The position numbers and the translations under genes were made by a program. A stretch of DNA of 7,829 nucleotides, taken from assembly GCA_036265615.1 (NCBI GenBank), contig DATAOT010000207.1:1-7829 (forward strand), in the 5' to 3' direction. The number at the start of each line of letters is the position of its first letter. Position 1 is the first letter of the stretch. The notes beneath the pieces were generated by a model, which worked only from the letters and a program-made list of their open reading frames with translations, made no database searches and was not told the origin of the DNA. This stretch comes from DATAFF01 sp036265615 (GTDB lineage Bacteria > Pseudomonadota > Alphaproteobacteria > Rhizobiales > Aestuariivirgaceae). Below, in pieces: positions 1 to 7,239 of the stretch.

Positions 1-877
<877 letters not shown>

Positions 878-935
878 GGTTTCACCTGCTTTCCCGGCAG
901 ATCGCTGCGGAACGCCACTGTCGAGCCCCGAGTCA

Positions 936-959
936 TGACCGGATCGACCATGGCGGTCA
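936..959. promoter_or_regulatory. Candidate operator, inverted repeat TGACCG-N12-CGGTCA
   Basis: Two perfect 6-bp inverted half-sites lie 18 bp apart centre to centre, roughly two helical turns, which suits a dimeric regulator. They sit between the minus-strand TTGACA box and the aldolase start. The half-sites are read directly. A regulatory role is inference, and a 6-bp match in GC-rich DNA can occur by chance. Confidence 0.25.
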
Positions 960-964
960 ATCCT

Positions 965-970
965 TGTCAA
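965..970 (-). promoter_or_regulatory. Candidate -35 box for the aldolase gene
   Basis: On the minus strand this reads TTGACA, the consensus sigma-70 -35 hexamer, about 90 bp upstream of the aldolase ATG. No good -10 follows at 16-18 bp (the best is GTCGAT), so a vegetative promoter is only possible, perhaps one needing an activator. Confidence 0.25.
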
Positions 971-1013
971 AGAATTCCTCTCGGCGCTGCCGTCGGGAGC
1001 CGCCTTTCCCCTC

Positions 1014-1030
1014 GCCGGGCTTGACCCGGC
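1014..1030. repeat. REP-like palindrome GCCGGG-CTTGA-CCCGGC
   Basis: A perfect 6-bp GC stem surrounds a CTTGA loop. Read on the minus strand it is CATGGCCGGGTCAAGCCCGGC, cut at its ends here. This resembles, from memory, the short palindromes scattered between genes in many Hyphomicrobiales genomes. There is no following T-run, and it lies upstream of both divergent genes, so it is not a terminator for either. Only one copy is in the window, so repeat status is inferred from memory of the motif. Confidence 0.4.
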
Positions 1031-1121
1031 CATGATCGGCAACGGTGAGGCGTCCGTCGGTTCAGAGTGGAACCCGAAGCACGGAACGCGTGTTCATCAG
1101 CCTCGACAACTCCCTTTGGAG

Positions 1122-1128
1122 AAGGAGG
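1122..1128 (+). promoter_or_regulatory. Ribosome binding site fixing the TTG start of the dehydrogenase
   Basis: AAGGAGG is a full anti-16S match. It lies 8 nt before the TTG at 1137, the ideal distance. No ATG or GTG in this frame lies near it; the nearest in-frame ATG is at 1032, too far upstream, and would add a non-family leader. This site decides the start. Confidence 0.85.
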
Positions 1129-1136
1129 ACCAGTGG

Positions 1137-2927
1137 TTGGCTCGTCTCCTCTTTCCGATCCTCTTCCTCCTGATCGCGGCGCGGATCGCCTCCGCCCAGG
1201 CGCCGGCGATCGCTCCCCCGCCTGCCGCCGCGCCGCCGGAAGACGGACAGTGGGCGCTTCCCGCCAAGGACTATGCCAGCACCCGCTTCAGCGGGCTCGA
1301 CGAGATCAACAGCAGCAACGTCAAGTCTCTCCAGGTCGCGTTCACTTTCTCGACCGGCGTCAATCGCGGCCAGGAATCGGCACCGCTGATGGTCGGCAGC
1401 ACGCTCTATGTGCTCGCCCCCTACCCGAACATCCTCTATGCGCTCGACCTGACCAAGCCGGGCGCGCCGGTGAAATGGCGCTACGATCCCAAGCCCGAAG
1501 CCTCGGCGCAGGGCGTCGCCTGCTGCGATGTCGTGACCCGCGGGCCGGTCTTCTCGCAAGGCAGGATCTTCTACAACACGCTCGATGCCCACACGGTGGC
1601 AGTCGATGCCGAAACGGGCAAGGAGATCTGGAAGGTCAAGGTCGGAAACATCAATATCGGCGAGACCACGACCATGGCGCCGCTGGTCGTCAAGGACAAG
1701 GTCCTGGTCGGCAATTCCGGCGGCGAATATGGCGTGCGCGGCTGGATCAAGGCTCTCGACATCGCCAGCGGGGCGGTGCGCTGGACGGCCTATTCGACGG
1801 GCCCGGATTCGGAAGTTCTGATCGGCCCGGATTTCAAGCCGTTCTACGACAGCGACCGCGGCAAGGACCTCGGGGTGACGAGCTGGCCGCCGGACGCCTG
1901 GCGCCAGGGCGGCGGCAATGTCTGGGGCTGGATCTCCTACGATCCCGAGCTCAATCTCATCTATTACGGCACCGGCAATCCGGGCCCGTGGAACCATGAG
2001 GCGCGGCCGGGCGACAACAAATGGACGGCCGGCATCTTTGCCCGCAATCCCGATACCGGCCAGGCCCGCTGGTTCTACCAGTGGAGCCCGCATGACGTTT
2101 ACGATCACGACGGGATCAACGAGCAGATCCTGCTCGACACCGAGTGGGAAGGCAAGCCGCGCAAGATCCTGGTCAGGCCGGAGCGCAACGGCTTCGTCTA
2201 TGTGCTCGACCGCGAAACCGGCGAGGTGCTGTCGGCCAAGCCCTATCACTATCTCACGGCGGTGAAGGGCGTCGACCTGAAGACCGGCCGCCTCGAGATG
2301 GTTCCCGAGAAGGAGCCGCATACCGGCAAGGTGGTGCGCGACATCTGCCCCAACGCCTCGGGCGCCAAGGACTGGAACCCCTCCGCCTTCTCGCCGCGCA
2401 CGGGGCTCCTCTACATTCCCCATGTCAATCTGTGCATGGACATGGAGGGGCTCGATACGAGCTATATCGCCGGCACGCCCTATGTCGGGATGAATGTCCG
2501 CATGAAGGCCGGTCCCGGCGGCCATCGCGGCGAATATTCGGCCTGGGACATCAAGCAGGGCCGCGAGGTCTGGACCATCAAGGAGCCGTTCCCGCTGTGG
2601 AGCGGCACGCTCGTCACCGCCGGCGGGGTGGCGTTCTACGGCACGATGGAAGGCTGGTTCAAAGCCGTCGATGCCCAGAGCGGCGCCGTGCTGTGGCAGT
2701 TCAAGACGGGATCCGGAATCATCGGCCAGCCGACCACCTGGCGCGGGCCGGACGGACATCAATATGTCGCCGTGCTGTCGGGGGTCGGCGGCTGGGCCGG
2801 CGCGGTGGTGGCCGGCGATCTCGACACGCGCGATCCGACCGCGGCGCTGGGCTTTGCCGGCGCCGTGCCCGACCTCAAGGACGTGACGACCAAGGGAGGC
2901 ACCCTCTATGTGTTCCGCCTTCCTTAG
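1137..2927 (+). CDS. PQQ-dependent alcohol dehydrogenase, methanol/ethanol family, XoxF-like with lanthanide-type active site
   Basis: This is a 596-residue periplasmic quinoprotein that oxidises a primary alcohol to an aldehyde and passes electrons from PQQ to a c-type cytochrome. From the TTG start it has a clear signal peptide (residues 1-21, cleavage near ASA/QA). It then has the eight-bladed propeller of type I enzymes, with no fused cytochrome. Visible sites are the adjacent Cys129-Cys130 pair, metal ligand Glu197 (GGEYGVRG), PQQ-stacking Trp263 (WGW), metal ligand Asn281 (GTGNPGPWN), catalytic Asp323 with Asp325 (HDVYDHDG), Arg350, and a second Cys pair, 404 and 433. Glu, Trp, Asn and Asp sit at a constant +20 from the numbering of classical methanol dehydrogenase (177, 243, 261, 303). 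That enzyme has Ala where this one has Asp325; the extra Asp marks lanthanide-using XoxF and PedH. The following xoxJ-like and cytochrome genes fit. Methanol, ethanol or another alcohol is not decided. The stop overlaps the next gene by 20 nt. Confidence 0.95.
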   Translation: MARLLFPILFLLIAARIASAQAPAIAPPPAAAPPEDGQWALPAKDYASTRFSGLDEINSSNVKSLQVAFTFSTGVNRGQESAPLMVGSTLYVLAPYPNILYALDLTKPGAPVKWRYDPKPEASAQGVACCDVVTRGPVFSQGRIFYNTLDAHTVAVDAETGKEIWKVKVGNINIGETTTMAPLVVKDKVLVGNSGGEYGVRGWIKALDIASGAVRWTAYSTGPDSEVLIGPDFKPFYDSDRGKDLGVTSWPPDAWRQGGGNVWGWISYDPELNLIYYGTGNPGPWNHEARPGDNKWTAGIFARNPDTGQARWFYQWSPHDVYDHDGINEQILLDTEWEGKPRKILVRPERNGFVYVLDRETGEVLSAKPYHYLTAVKGVDLKTGRLEMVPEKEPHTGKVVRDICPNASGAKDWNPSAFSPRTGLLYIPHVNLCMDMEGLDTSYIAGTPYVGMNVRMKAGPGGHRGEYSAWDIKQGREVWTIKEPFPLWSGTLVTAGGVAFYGTMEGWFKAVDAQSGAVLWQFKTGSGIIGQPTTWRGPDGHQYVAVLSGVGGWAGAVVAGDLDTRDPTAALGFAGAVPDLKDVTTKGGTLYVFRLP

Positions 2928-3723
2928 GGCGATGGCTGCCGCCATGCTGCTGCTCGCCACCCCGGCATGGCCGCGGGAGTTGCGGGTCTGCGCCGACCCC
3001 AACAACCTGCCCTTCTCGAACCAGCAGCAGCAGGGATTCGAGAACGCGATCGCCGCCGTTCTCGCCGAGGCGCTCCATGCCGAGCTCGAATACACATGGT
3101 GGGCGGAGCGGCGCGGCTTCATCCGCAACACGCTCAACGCCGGGCGCTGCGATCTCATCCCCGGCGTTCCCGTCAAGCTCGAGCGGCTGCGCACCACCGA
3201 GCCCTATTACCGCTCGACATATTTGTTCGCCACCCGCAGCAAGGACGGGCTCGACATCGCGTCCTTCGACGATCCGCAACTCGCCAGGCTGAAGGTCGGC
3301 GTCCAGATCGTGGGCGATGACGGCGCCAACACGCCGCCGGTTCATGCCCTGAACCGCCGCGGCATCGTCGACAACCTGCGCGGCTATTCGCTTTACGGCG
3401 ATTACGGCAGGCCTGATCCGGCAGCGGCCATCATGGACGCGCTCGCGCGCGGCGACATCGACGTCGCCGTCGTGTGGGGCCCGTTCGCCGGCTGGTATGC
3501 CAAGCGTCACCCGGGCCTCATTGCCATGCACCCGGTGTCACCGGCCGTGGATCCGCCCGGACTGCCGATGACTTTCGCCATCGCCATGGGCGTGCGCAAG
3601 GACGACGATGCGCTCTACCGCGACATCGAGGCGGCGCTCCAAACGCAGCGCCGCCGCATCGAGGCCATTCTCGACCGCTTCGGCGTCCCCCGCATCGATG
3701 CTGTCGCGGAGGCGGTCCATTGA
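2908..3723 (+). CDS. xoxJ: XoxJ/MxaJ-like periplasmic binding protein associated with quinoprotein dehydrogenase
   Basis: This 271-residue protein belongs to the solute-binding-protein-like family found beside PQQ dehydrogenases (MxaJ, XoxJ). In that family it is thought to help activate or mature the dehydrogenase rather than feed a transporter, and no ABC permease or ATPase is nearby. Residues 1-20 form a signal peptide (hydrophobic AAAMLLLATPA, cleavage near Ala20). The mature protein opens with the family signature LRVCADPNNLPFSN (25-38). Cys28 and Cys81 (GRCDLIPG) could form a disulfide. The late segment around DIDVAVVWGPFAGWY is typical of the second lobe. The ATG at 2908 has AAGGGAGG 8 nt upstream, inside the dehydrogenase gene. 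A second in-frame ATG at 2932 has a poorly spaced site and would shorten the signal peptide. The stop overlaps the next start as TTGA. The family call is firm; the exact partner role is inference from neighbours. Confidence 0.88.
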   Translation: MCSAFLRAMAAAMLLLATPAWPRELRVCADPNNLPFSNQQQQGFENAIAAVLAEALHAELEYTWWAERRGFIRNTLNAGRCDLIPGVPVKLERLRTTEPYYRSTYLFATRSKDGLDIASFDDPQLARLKVGVQIVGDDGANTPPVHALNRRGIVDNLRGYSLYGDYGRPDPAAAIMDALARGDIDVAVVWGPFAGWYAKRHPGLIAMHPVSPAVDPPGLPMTFAIAMGVRKDDDALYRDIEAALQTQRRRIEAILDRFGVPRIDAVAEAVH

Positions 3724-4313
3724 GAAAGGCCATCGCCAGCATCGCGTTGCTGTGTCTCTTGTGCGCCTGCGAGCGGGAACAGCGCAGCTTCGAGCAGAAG
3801 GCCCCGCCGGAGCAGCCGGTAGCGCTGTCGGTGCTGGCGCCAGGCGGGGAGCCGCCGAACGTGCCGCCGAGCGACAAGGCCAAGAAGTACGAGAACAACG
3901 CCTATTCGGTGAGCGAGGGCAAGAAGCTGTTCAGCGCCTTCAACTGCACCGGCTGCCATGCCAATGGCGGCGGCGGGTCGGGCCCGGCGCTGATCGACGA
4001 TCACTGGATCTATGGCAGCGCGATCGAGAATATCGCCGCCACGATCCGGGAGGGCCGCCCCAACGGCATGCCGAGCTTCCGCGACAAGATCCCGGAAGAG
4101 CAGATCTGGGAGCTCGCCGCCTTCGTCCGGTCGCTCGGGGCGCTGATTCCCAAGGATGTCGCCTCCGGCCGGTCGGACGACATGCAGGCGGCGCCGAGCG
4201 AGAACCGCATGATTCCCGACCCGTTCGGCCTGACGAATACACCGGCGACCACCGGCCCGCCCCAGGTTCCGACGCCGGCCGGGCCGGCCGGCACCCAGCC
4301 ACTAGGGCCATGA
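3720..4313 (+). CDS. Lipoprotein cytochrome c, single heme, likely electron acceptor of the dehydrogenase
   Basis: This is a 197-residue monoheme cytochrome c. The TTG start at 3720 lies in the TTGA overlap with the previous stop. CGGAGG ends 7 nt before it, and the start gives a short signal peptide ending in a lipobox-like LCAC. Cys17 would be lipidated and the protein held at the membrane, facing the periplasm. The heme site is CTGCH at 76-80, and the sixth ligand is probably Met117 in NGMPSF. The fold ends near residue 142, followed by a low-complexity Pro/Gly/Thr-rich tail (to 197). No ATG or GTG gives a sensible N-terminus, so the TTG is well supported. Its place between the dehydrogenase pair and the oxidase suggests it carries electrons from PQQ to the oxidase. 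It occupies the XoxG/cytochrome cL position; its sequence looks like a general class I cytochrome, so I do not assign that name. Confidence 0.9.
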   Translation: MRKAIASIALLCLLCACEREQRSFEQKAPPEQPVALSVLAPGGEPPNVPPSDKAKKYENNAYSVSEGKKLFSAFNCTGCHANGGGGSGPALIDDHWIYGSAIENIAATIREGRPNGMPSFRDKIPEEQIWELAAFVRSLGALIPKDVASGRSDDMQAAPSENRMIPDPFGLTNTPATTGPPQVPTPAGPAGTQPLGP

Positions 4314-5329
4314 TGCGCGCCCTTTCTCTCGCCGTCCTGATCCTGCTGCCGCTTTGCTCGGGATGCAGCGGCAGGCAGTCGGCGCTCGATGCGGCCGGCA
4401 GCGAGGCCGCACGGATCGAATCGCTGTTCTGGACCTTCACCATCACGGTCAGTGCGGTGTGGATTCTGGTGATGACCGGCCTCGCCCTGGCGATGCGCCG
4501 CCGCCACGAGGCAGCCGAACCCCTGCCCGAACCGCTCGCGCCCGACCGGCGCGTCGAGCATCGCGCAACGATCACCATCAACGCTCTCGTCATCGCCACC
4601 GGGGTCATTCTGCTTGCCTTGATGGTGGCGAGCTTCCTGGCCGGCCGATCCGGGCCCTCCCTCGCCAGGGAGCACTCGCTCGAACTCGAGCTGACCGGTC
4701 GTCAATGGTGGTGGGACATTCGCTATGCCGACAAGGACCCCGCCCGCGTGGTCACGACGGCAAACGAGATCCATCTGCCGGTTGGCCGCGCGGTCGAGCT
4801 CAAGCTTGCCTCCAGCGACGTGATCCACAGCTTCTGGGTGCCCAACATCGCGGGCAAGCTCGATCTCGTTCCAGGCCGCCAGAACGTCCTCTTCATCAAG
4901 CCTGAACGGGTCGGCACCTATCGCGGCCAATGTGCCGAGTTCTGCGGCCTGCAGCACGCCCATATGGCGCTCCTCGTGGTGGTCGAGCCCGAGCAGCAAT
5001 TCGAGGCCTGGTATGCGGCCGAGCTCGGTTCGGCCGCCGAGCCCGGCACGCCCGAGGCGAAGCGCGGCAAGGAGCTCTTCTCCAAGGCCGCCTGCGTCAT
5101 GTGCCATCAGATCCGCGGCAGCACGGCCGGCGCACGCCTCGGGCCCGACCTCACCCATGTCGGCCGGCGGGCGACGATCGCCGCCGGGACGCTGCCGATG
5201 ACGGCCGTCGATCTCGACAGCTGGATCGCCGATCCGCAGGCGGTGAAGCCCGGAGTTTCCATGCCGAAGGTCGATCTCAGCCCGGAGGATCGCCGCAGCA
5301 TCGTTGCCTATCTCGGGAGCCTGAAATAA
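4310..5329 (+). CDS. coxB: Cytochrome c oxidase subunit II with fused C-terminal cytochrome c (caa3 type)
   Basis: This 339-residue protein takes electrons through its own heme c to CuA and on to subunit I. It has a lipoprotein-type signal (Cys19 in CSGC), membrane helices at about 39-62 and 87-111, and the aromatic patch QWWWDIRY (132-139). The CuA site is complete: His173, then C-x3-C-x3-H-x2-M as Cys208, Glu210, Cys212, His216, Met219. A cytochrome c domain follows (about 245-339) with CVMCH at 262-266 and Met318 as likely sixth ligand. At the start of helix 2, where canonical subunit II has IEVLW with the K-channel Glu, this protein reads ITINA, placing Thr89 at the Glu position (alignment by eye). 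The ATG at 4310 overlaps the previous stop as ATGA; a second ATG follows at 4313. The fusion and order resemble, as I recall, coxM of Bradyrhizobium coxMNOP; coxM or ctaC would be equally fair names. Confidence 0.94.
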   Translation: MMRALSLAVLILLPLCSGCSGRQSALDAAGSEAARIESLFWTFTITVSAVWILVMTGLALAMRRRHEAAEPLPEPLAPDRRVEHRATITINALVIATGVILLALMVASFLAGRSGPSLAREHSLELELTGRQWWWDIRYADKDPARVVTTANEIHLPVGRAVELKLASSDVIHSFWVPNIAGKLDLVPGRQNVLFIKPERVGTYRGQCAEFCGLQHAHMALLVVVEPEQQFEAWYAAELGSAAEPGTPEAKRGKELFSKAACVMCHQIRGSTAGARLGPDLTHVGRRATIAAGTLPMTAVDLDSWIADPQAVKPGVSMPKVDLSPEDRRSIVAYLGSLK

Positions 5330-7239
5330 TGATGTCGATCACTGCCGACACCCGCGATACCGGTCTCGACGATGCGAGGCTCCATCGCGTCCTGGCCTGG
5401 ACCTGGCGCACCGAGCGCGGGCTGATCGGGGCGTTGTCGAGCGTCGATCACAAGGTGATCGGCCGGCGCTACATGATCACGGCACTGATGTTTCTCTTCC
5501 TCGGCGGGCTCGCGGCCGTCGCCATGCGGCTGCAGCTCGCGCGGCCCGACAGCAGGCTGATCGGCCCCGATCTCTACAACCAGCTCTTCACCGTGCACGG
5601 CACCAACATGATGTTCCTGTTCGCCGTGCCGGTGATGGAGGCCTTCGGCGCCTATTTCGTGCCGCTCATGGTGGGCACCCGCAACATCGCCTTTCCGCGG
5701 CTCAATGCCTTCAGCTACTGGATCTATCTTTCCGGCGGCCTTTTCCTCTGGGTCTCGTTCGCCCTCAACATCGGTCCCGACGTCGGCTGGTTCGCCTACG
5801 TGCCGTTGTCCGGTCCGGAGTTCGGCATCGGCAAGCGGCCCGATGTCTGGGCCCAGATGATCACCTACACCGAGGTCTCGGCGCTCGCGGTGGCGGTGGA
5901 GATCGTGGTGACCGTGTTCAAGCAGCGCGCACCGGGGATGACGCTCAGCCGCATCCCGCTGTTCGTATGGGCGATGCTCGTCACCTCCTTCGTGATCATC
6001 TTCGCGATGCCGGCGGTGATGGTGGCCTCGACCATGCTGATCCTCGACCGCCTGGTCGGGACGCAGTTCTTCAATCCGGCCGAGGGCGGCGATGCCCTGC
6101 TGTGGCAGCATATGTTCTGGTTCTTCGGTCATCCCGAGGTCTACATCATCTTTCTGCCCGCCACCGGCATGGTCTCGATGATCGTCGAGACCTTCGCGCG
6201 CCGGCCCATGCACGGCTACATCGCCGTCGTCCTGTCGCTGATCGCCATCGGCTTCCTCGCCTTCGGCCTGTGGGTGCATCACATGTTCGCCGCCGGCATC
6301 CCGGAGCTCGGGGCAAGCTTCTTCACCGCGGCAAGCATGCTGATTGCGGTGCCGAGCGGGGTGCAGGTGTTCTGCTGGATCGGCACGCTGTGGACCGGAC
6401 GGCCGGTGATGCGCGTGCCGCTCCTGTTCGTGCTCGGCTTCTTCTTCATCTTCGTCGCGGGCGGCCTCACCGGGGTCATGGTGTCGTCGGTGCCGCTCGA
6501 TTATCAGCTGCACGACACCTATTTCGTGGTCGCGCATTTCCACTACGTGCTGATCGGGGGCTCGGTGTTCCCGCTCATCGGCACGATCTATTACTGGTTT
6601 CCCAAGATCACCGGGCGGATGTTGTCGGAGCGGCTCGGACAGTGGCATTTCTGGCTGGCCTTCCTCGGCTTCAACGGCGCCTTCTTCCCGATGCACGTGC
6701 TGGGCCTCCTCGGCATGCCGCGGCGGGTCTACACCTATCCGGCCGGGCTCGGCTGGGACGGCATCAATCTGTTCGTGTCGCTCTCGGCCACCGTGCTGGC
6801 CGTGAGCTTCCTGCTGCTTGCCGTGAACATCGTGCTGAGCCTCAGGCGCGGCGCATCGGCCGGCGACAATCCGTGGGACGCGCCGACTCTCGAATGGGCC
6901 ACCTCCTCGCCGCCGCCACCCTACAACTTTGCCCGCATTCCGGTGGTCAGGAGCCGCGATCCGCTGTGGTCGGAGGCGCGGCTCAGCCGCGAGGTGGTGC
7001 AGGGATTGCGCGTCGCCGTGCGCGAGGTGGTGATCACCACGCTCAACGAGGCGCGACCGGATCTCAGGGAGCCCTCGCCGCAACCATCGATCTGGCCGCT
7101 TCTCGCCGCAATCGCGGTCGGCGCCACCTTTCTCGCCTCGATCTTCACGCCGTGGGCCATCGTGTGGGGCTCGCTGCCGGTCGCAATCACGCTCATCGGC
7201 TGGTTCTGGCCGAAGCGAGTGCCGGAGGACGAGGGATGA
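5329..7239 (+). CDS. ctaD: Cytochrome c oxidase subunit I, heme-copper type, with altered proton-channel residues
   Basis: This 636-residue subunit reduces O2 at the heme a3-CuB centre. Ligands are complete: heme a His90 and His405, CuB His268, His317 and His318, His268-Tyr272 (HPEVY, the cross-linked pair), heme a3 His403, the Mg-site pair His395-Asp396, and Arg-Arg in GMPRR. Spacing from His268 to His405 equals that of Paracoccus subunit I. The channel residues differ. D-channel Asp (APDMAFPR in canonical enzymes) is Asn119 (TRNIAFPR), the nearby Asn of FGNYF is Ala108, and K-channel Lys (PTGIKVF) is Gln346 (PSGVQVF). Glu270 at the D-channel end is kept. The C-terminus carries two extra helices (about 589-630) after the conserved LEWATSSPPPPYNF segment, as in bo3-type subunit I. 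The ATG at 5329 shares one base with the previous TAA and has GGGAG 9 nt upstream. It resembles Bradyrhizobium coxN as I recall it. The function call is firm; heme type (a or o) is not visible. Confidence 0.95.
   Translation: MMSITADTRDTGLDDARLHRVLAWTWRTERGLIGALSSVDHKVIGRRYMITALMFLFLGGLAAVAMRLQLARPDSRLIGPDLYNQLFTVHGTNMMFLFAVPVMEAFGAYFVPLMVGTRNIAFPRLNAFSYWIYLSGGLFLWVSFALNIGPDVGWFAYVPLSGPEFGIGKRPDVWAQMITYTEVSALAVAVEIVVTVFKQRAPGMTLSRIPLFVWAMLVTSFVIIFAMPAVMVASTMLILDRLVGTQFFNPAEGGDALLWQHMFWFFGHPEVYIIFLPATGMVSMIVETFARRPMHGYIAVVLSLIAIGFLAFGLWVHHMFAAGIPELGASFFTAASMLIAVPSGVQVFCWIGTLWTGRPVMRVPLLFVLGFFFIFVAGGLTGVMVSSVPLDYQLHDTYFVVAHFHYVLIGGSVFPLIGTIYYWFPKITGRMLSERLGQWHFWLAFLGFNGAFFPMHVLGLLGMPRRVYTYPAGLGWDGINLFVSLSATVLAVSFLLLAVNIVLSLRRGASAGDNPWDAPTLEWATSSPPPPYNFARIPVVRSRDPLWSEARLSREVVQGLRVAVREVVITTLNEARPDLREPSPQPSIWPLLAAIAVGATFLASIFTPWAIVWGSLPVAITLIGWFWPKRVPEDEG

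Larger units (their letters stand above)
878..1136. other. Divergent intergenic region, no gene
   Basis: The 259 bp between the aldolase start and the dehydrogenase start contain no convincing gene. The frames open across it are upstream extensions of the two flanking genes, or antisense, and lack family similarity. It must hold the promoters for both directions. I see a TTGACA box for the minus strand, a TGACCG-N12-CGGTCA inverted repeat and a GCCGGG/CCCGGC palindrome. I found no convincing -35/-10 pair for the plus-strand operon; a TTGACC at 1021-1026 lacks a matching -10. Confidence 0.7.

Noticed and set aside
1014..1030. Rho-independent terminator
   Set aside because: There is no T-run on either strand, and it lies upstream of both flanking genes.
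878..1042. Aldolase starting at 1042 with 55 more residues
   Set aside because: The extra segment is low in family-like sequence, and the ATG at 877 has its own AGGTGA site and begins at the normal family N-terminus.
1032..1136. Dehydrogenase starting at the ATG at 1032
   Set aside because: It would place 35 polar residues before a clear signal peptide; the AAGGAGG at 1122-1128 points to the TTG at 1137.
1062..3197. 711-codon open frame on the minus strand opposite the dehydrogenase
   Set aside because: It is antisense to a gene with many verified active-site motifs. Its translation is rich in Arg, Ala, Gly and His with no family signature, as expected from the third-position GC bias of the sense gene.
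2908..3723. ABC transporter substrate-binding protein for amino acids
   Set aside because: The fold is related, but LRVCADPNNLPFSN and the position after a PQQ dehydrogenase are those of the MxaJ/XoxJ group, and no transporter genes are present.
5329..7239. Nitric oxide reductase-type heme-copper protein instead of an oxidase
   Set aside because: The altered channel residues raised this, but the HPEVY Tyr272 of O2 reductases is kept, the CuB ligands are all His, and the subunit II and III partners are of oxidase type.
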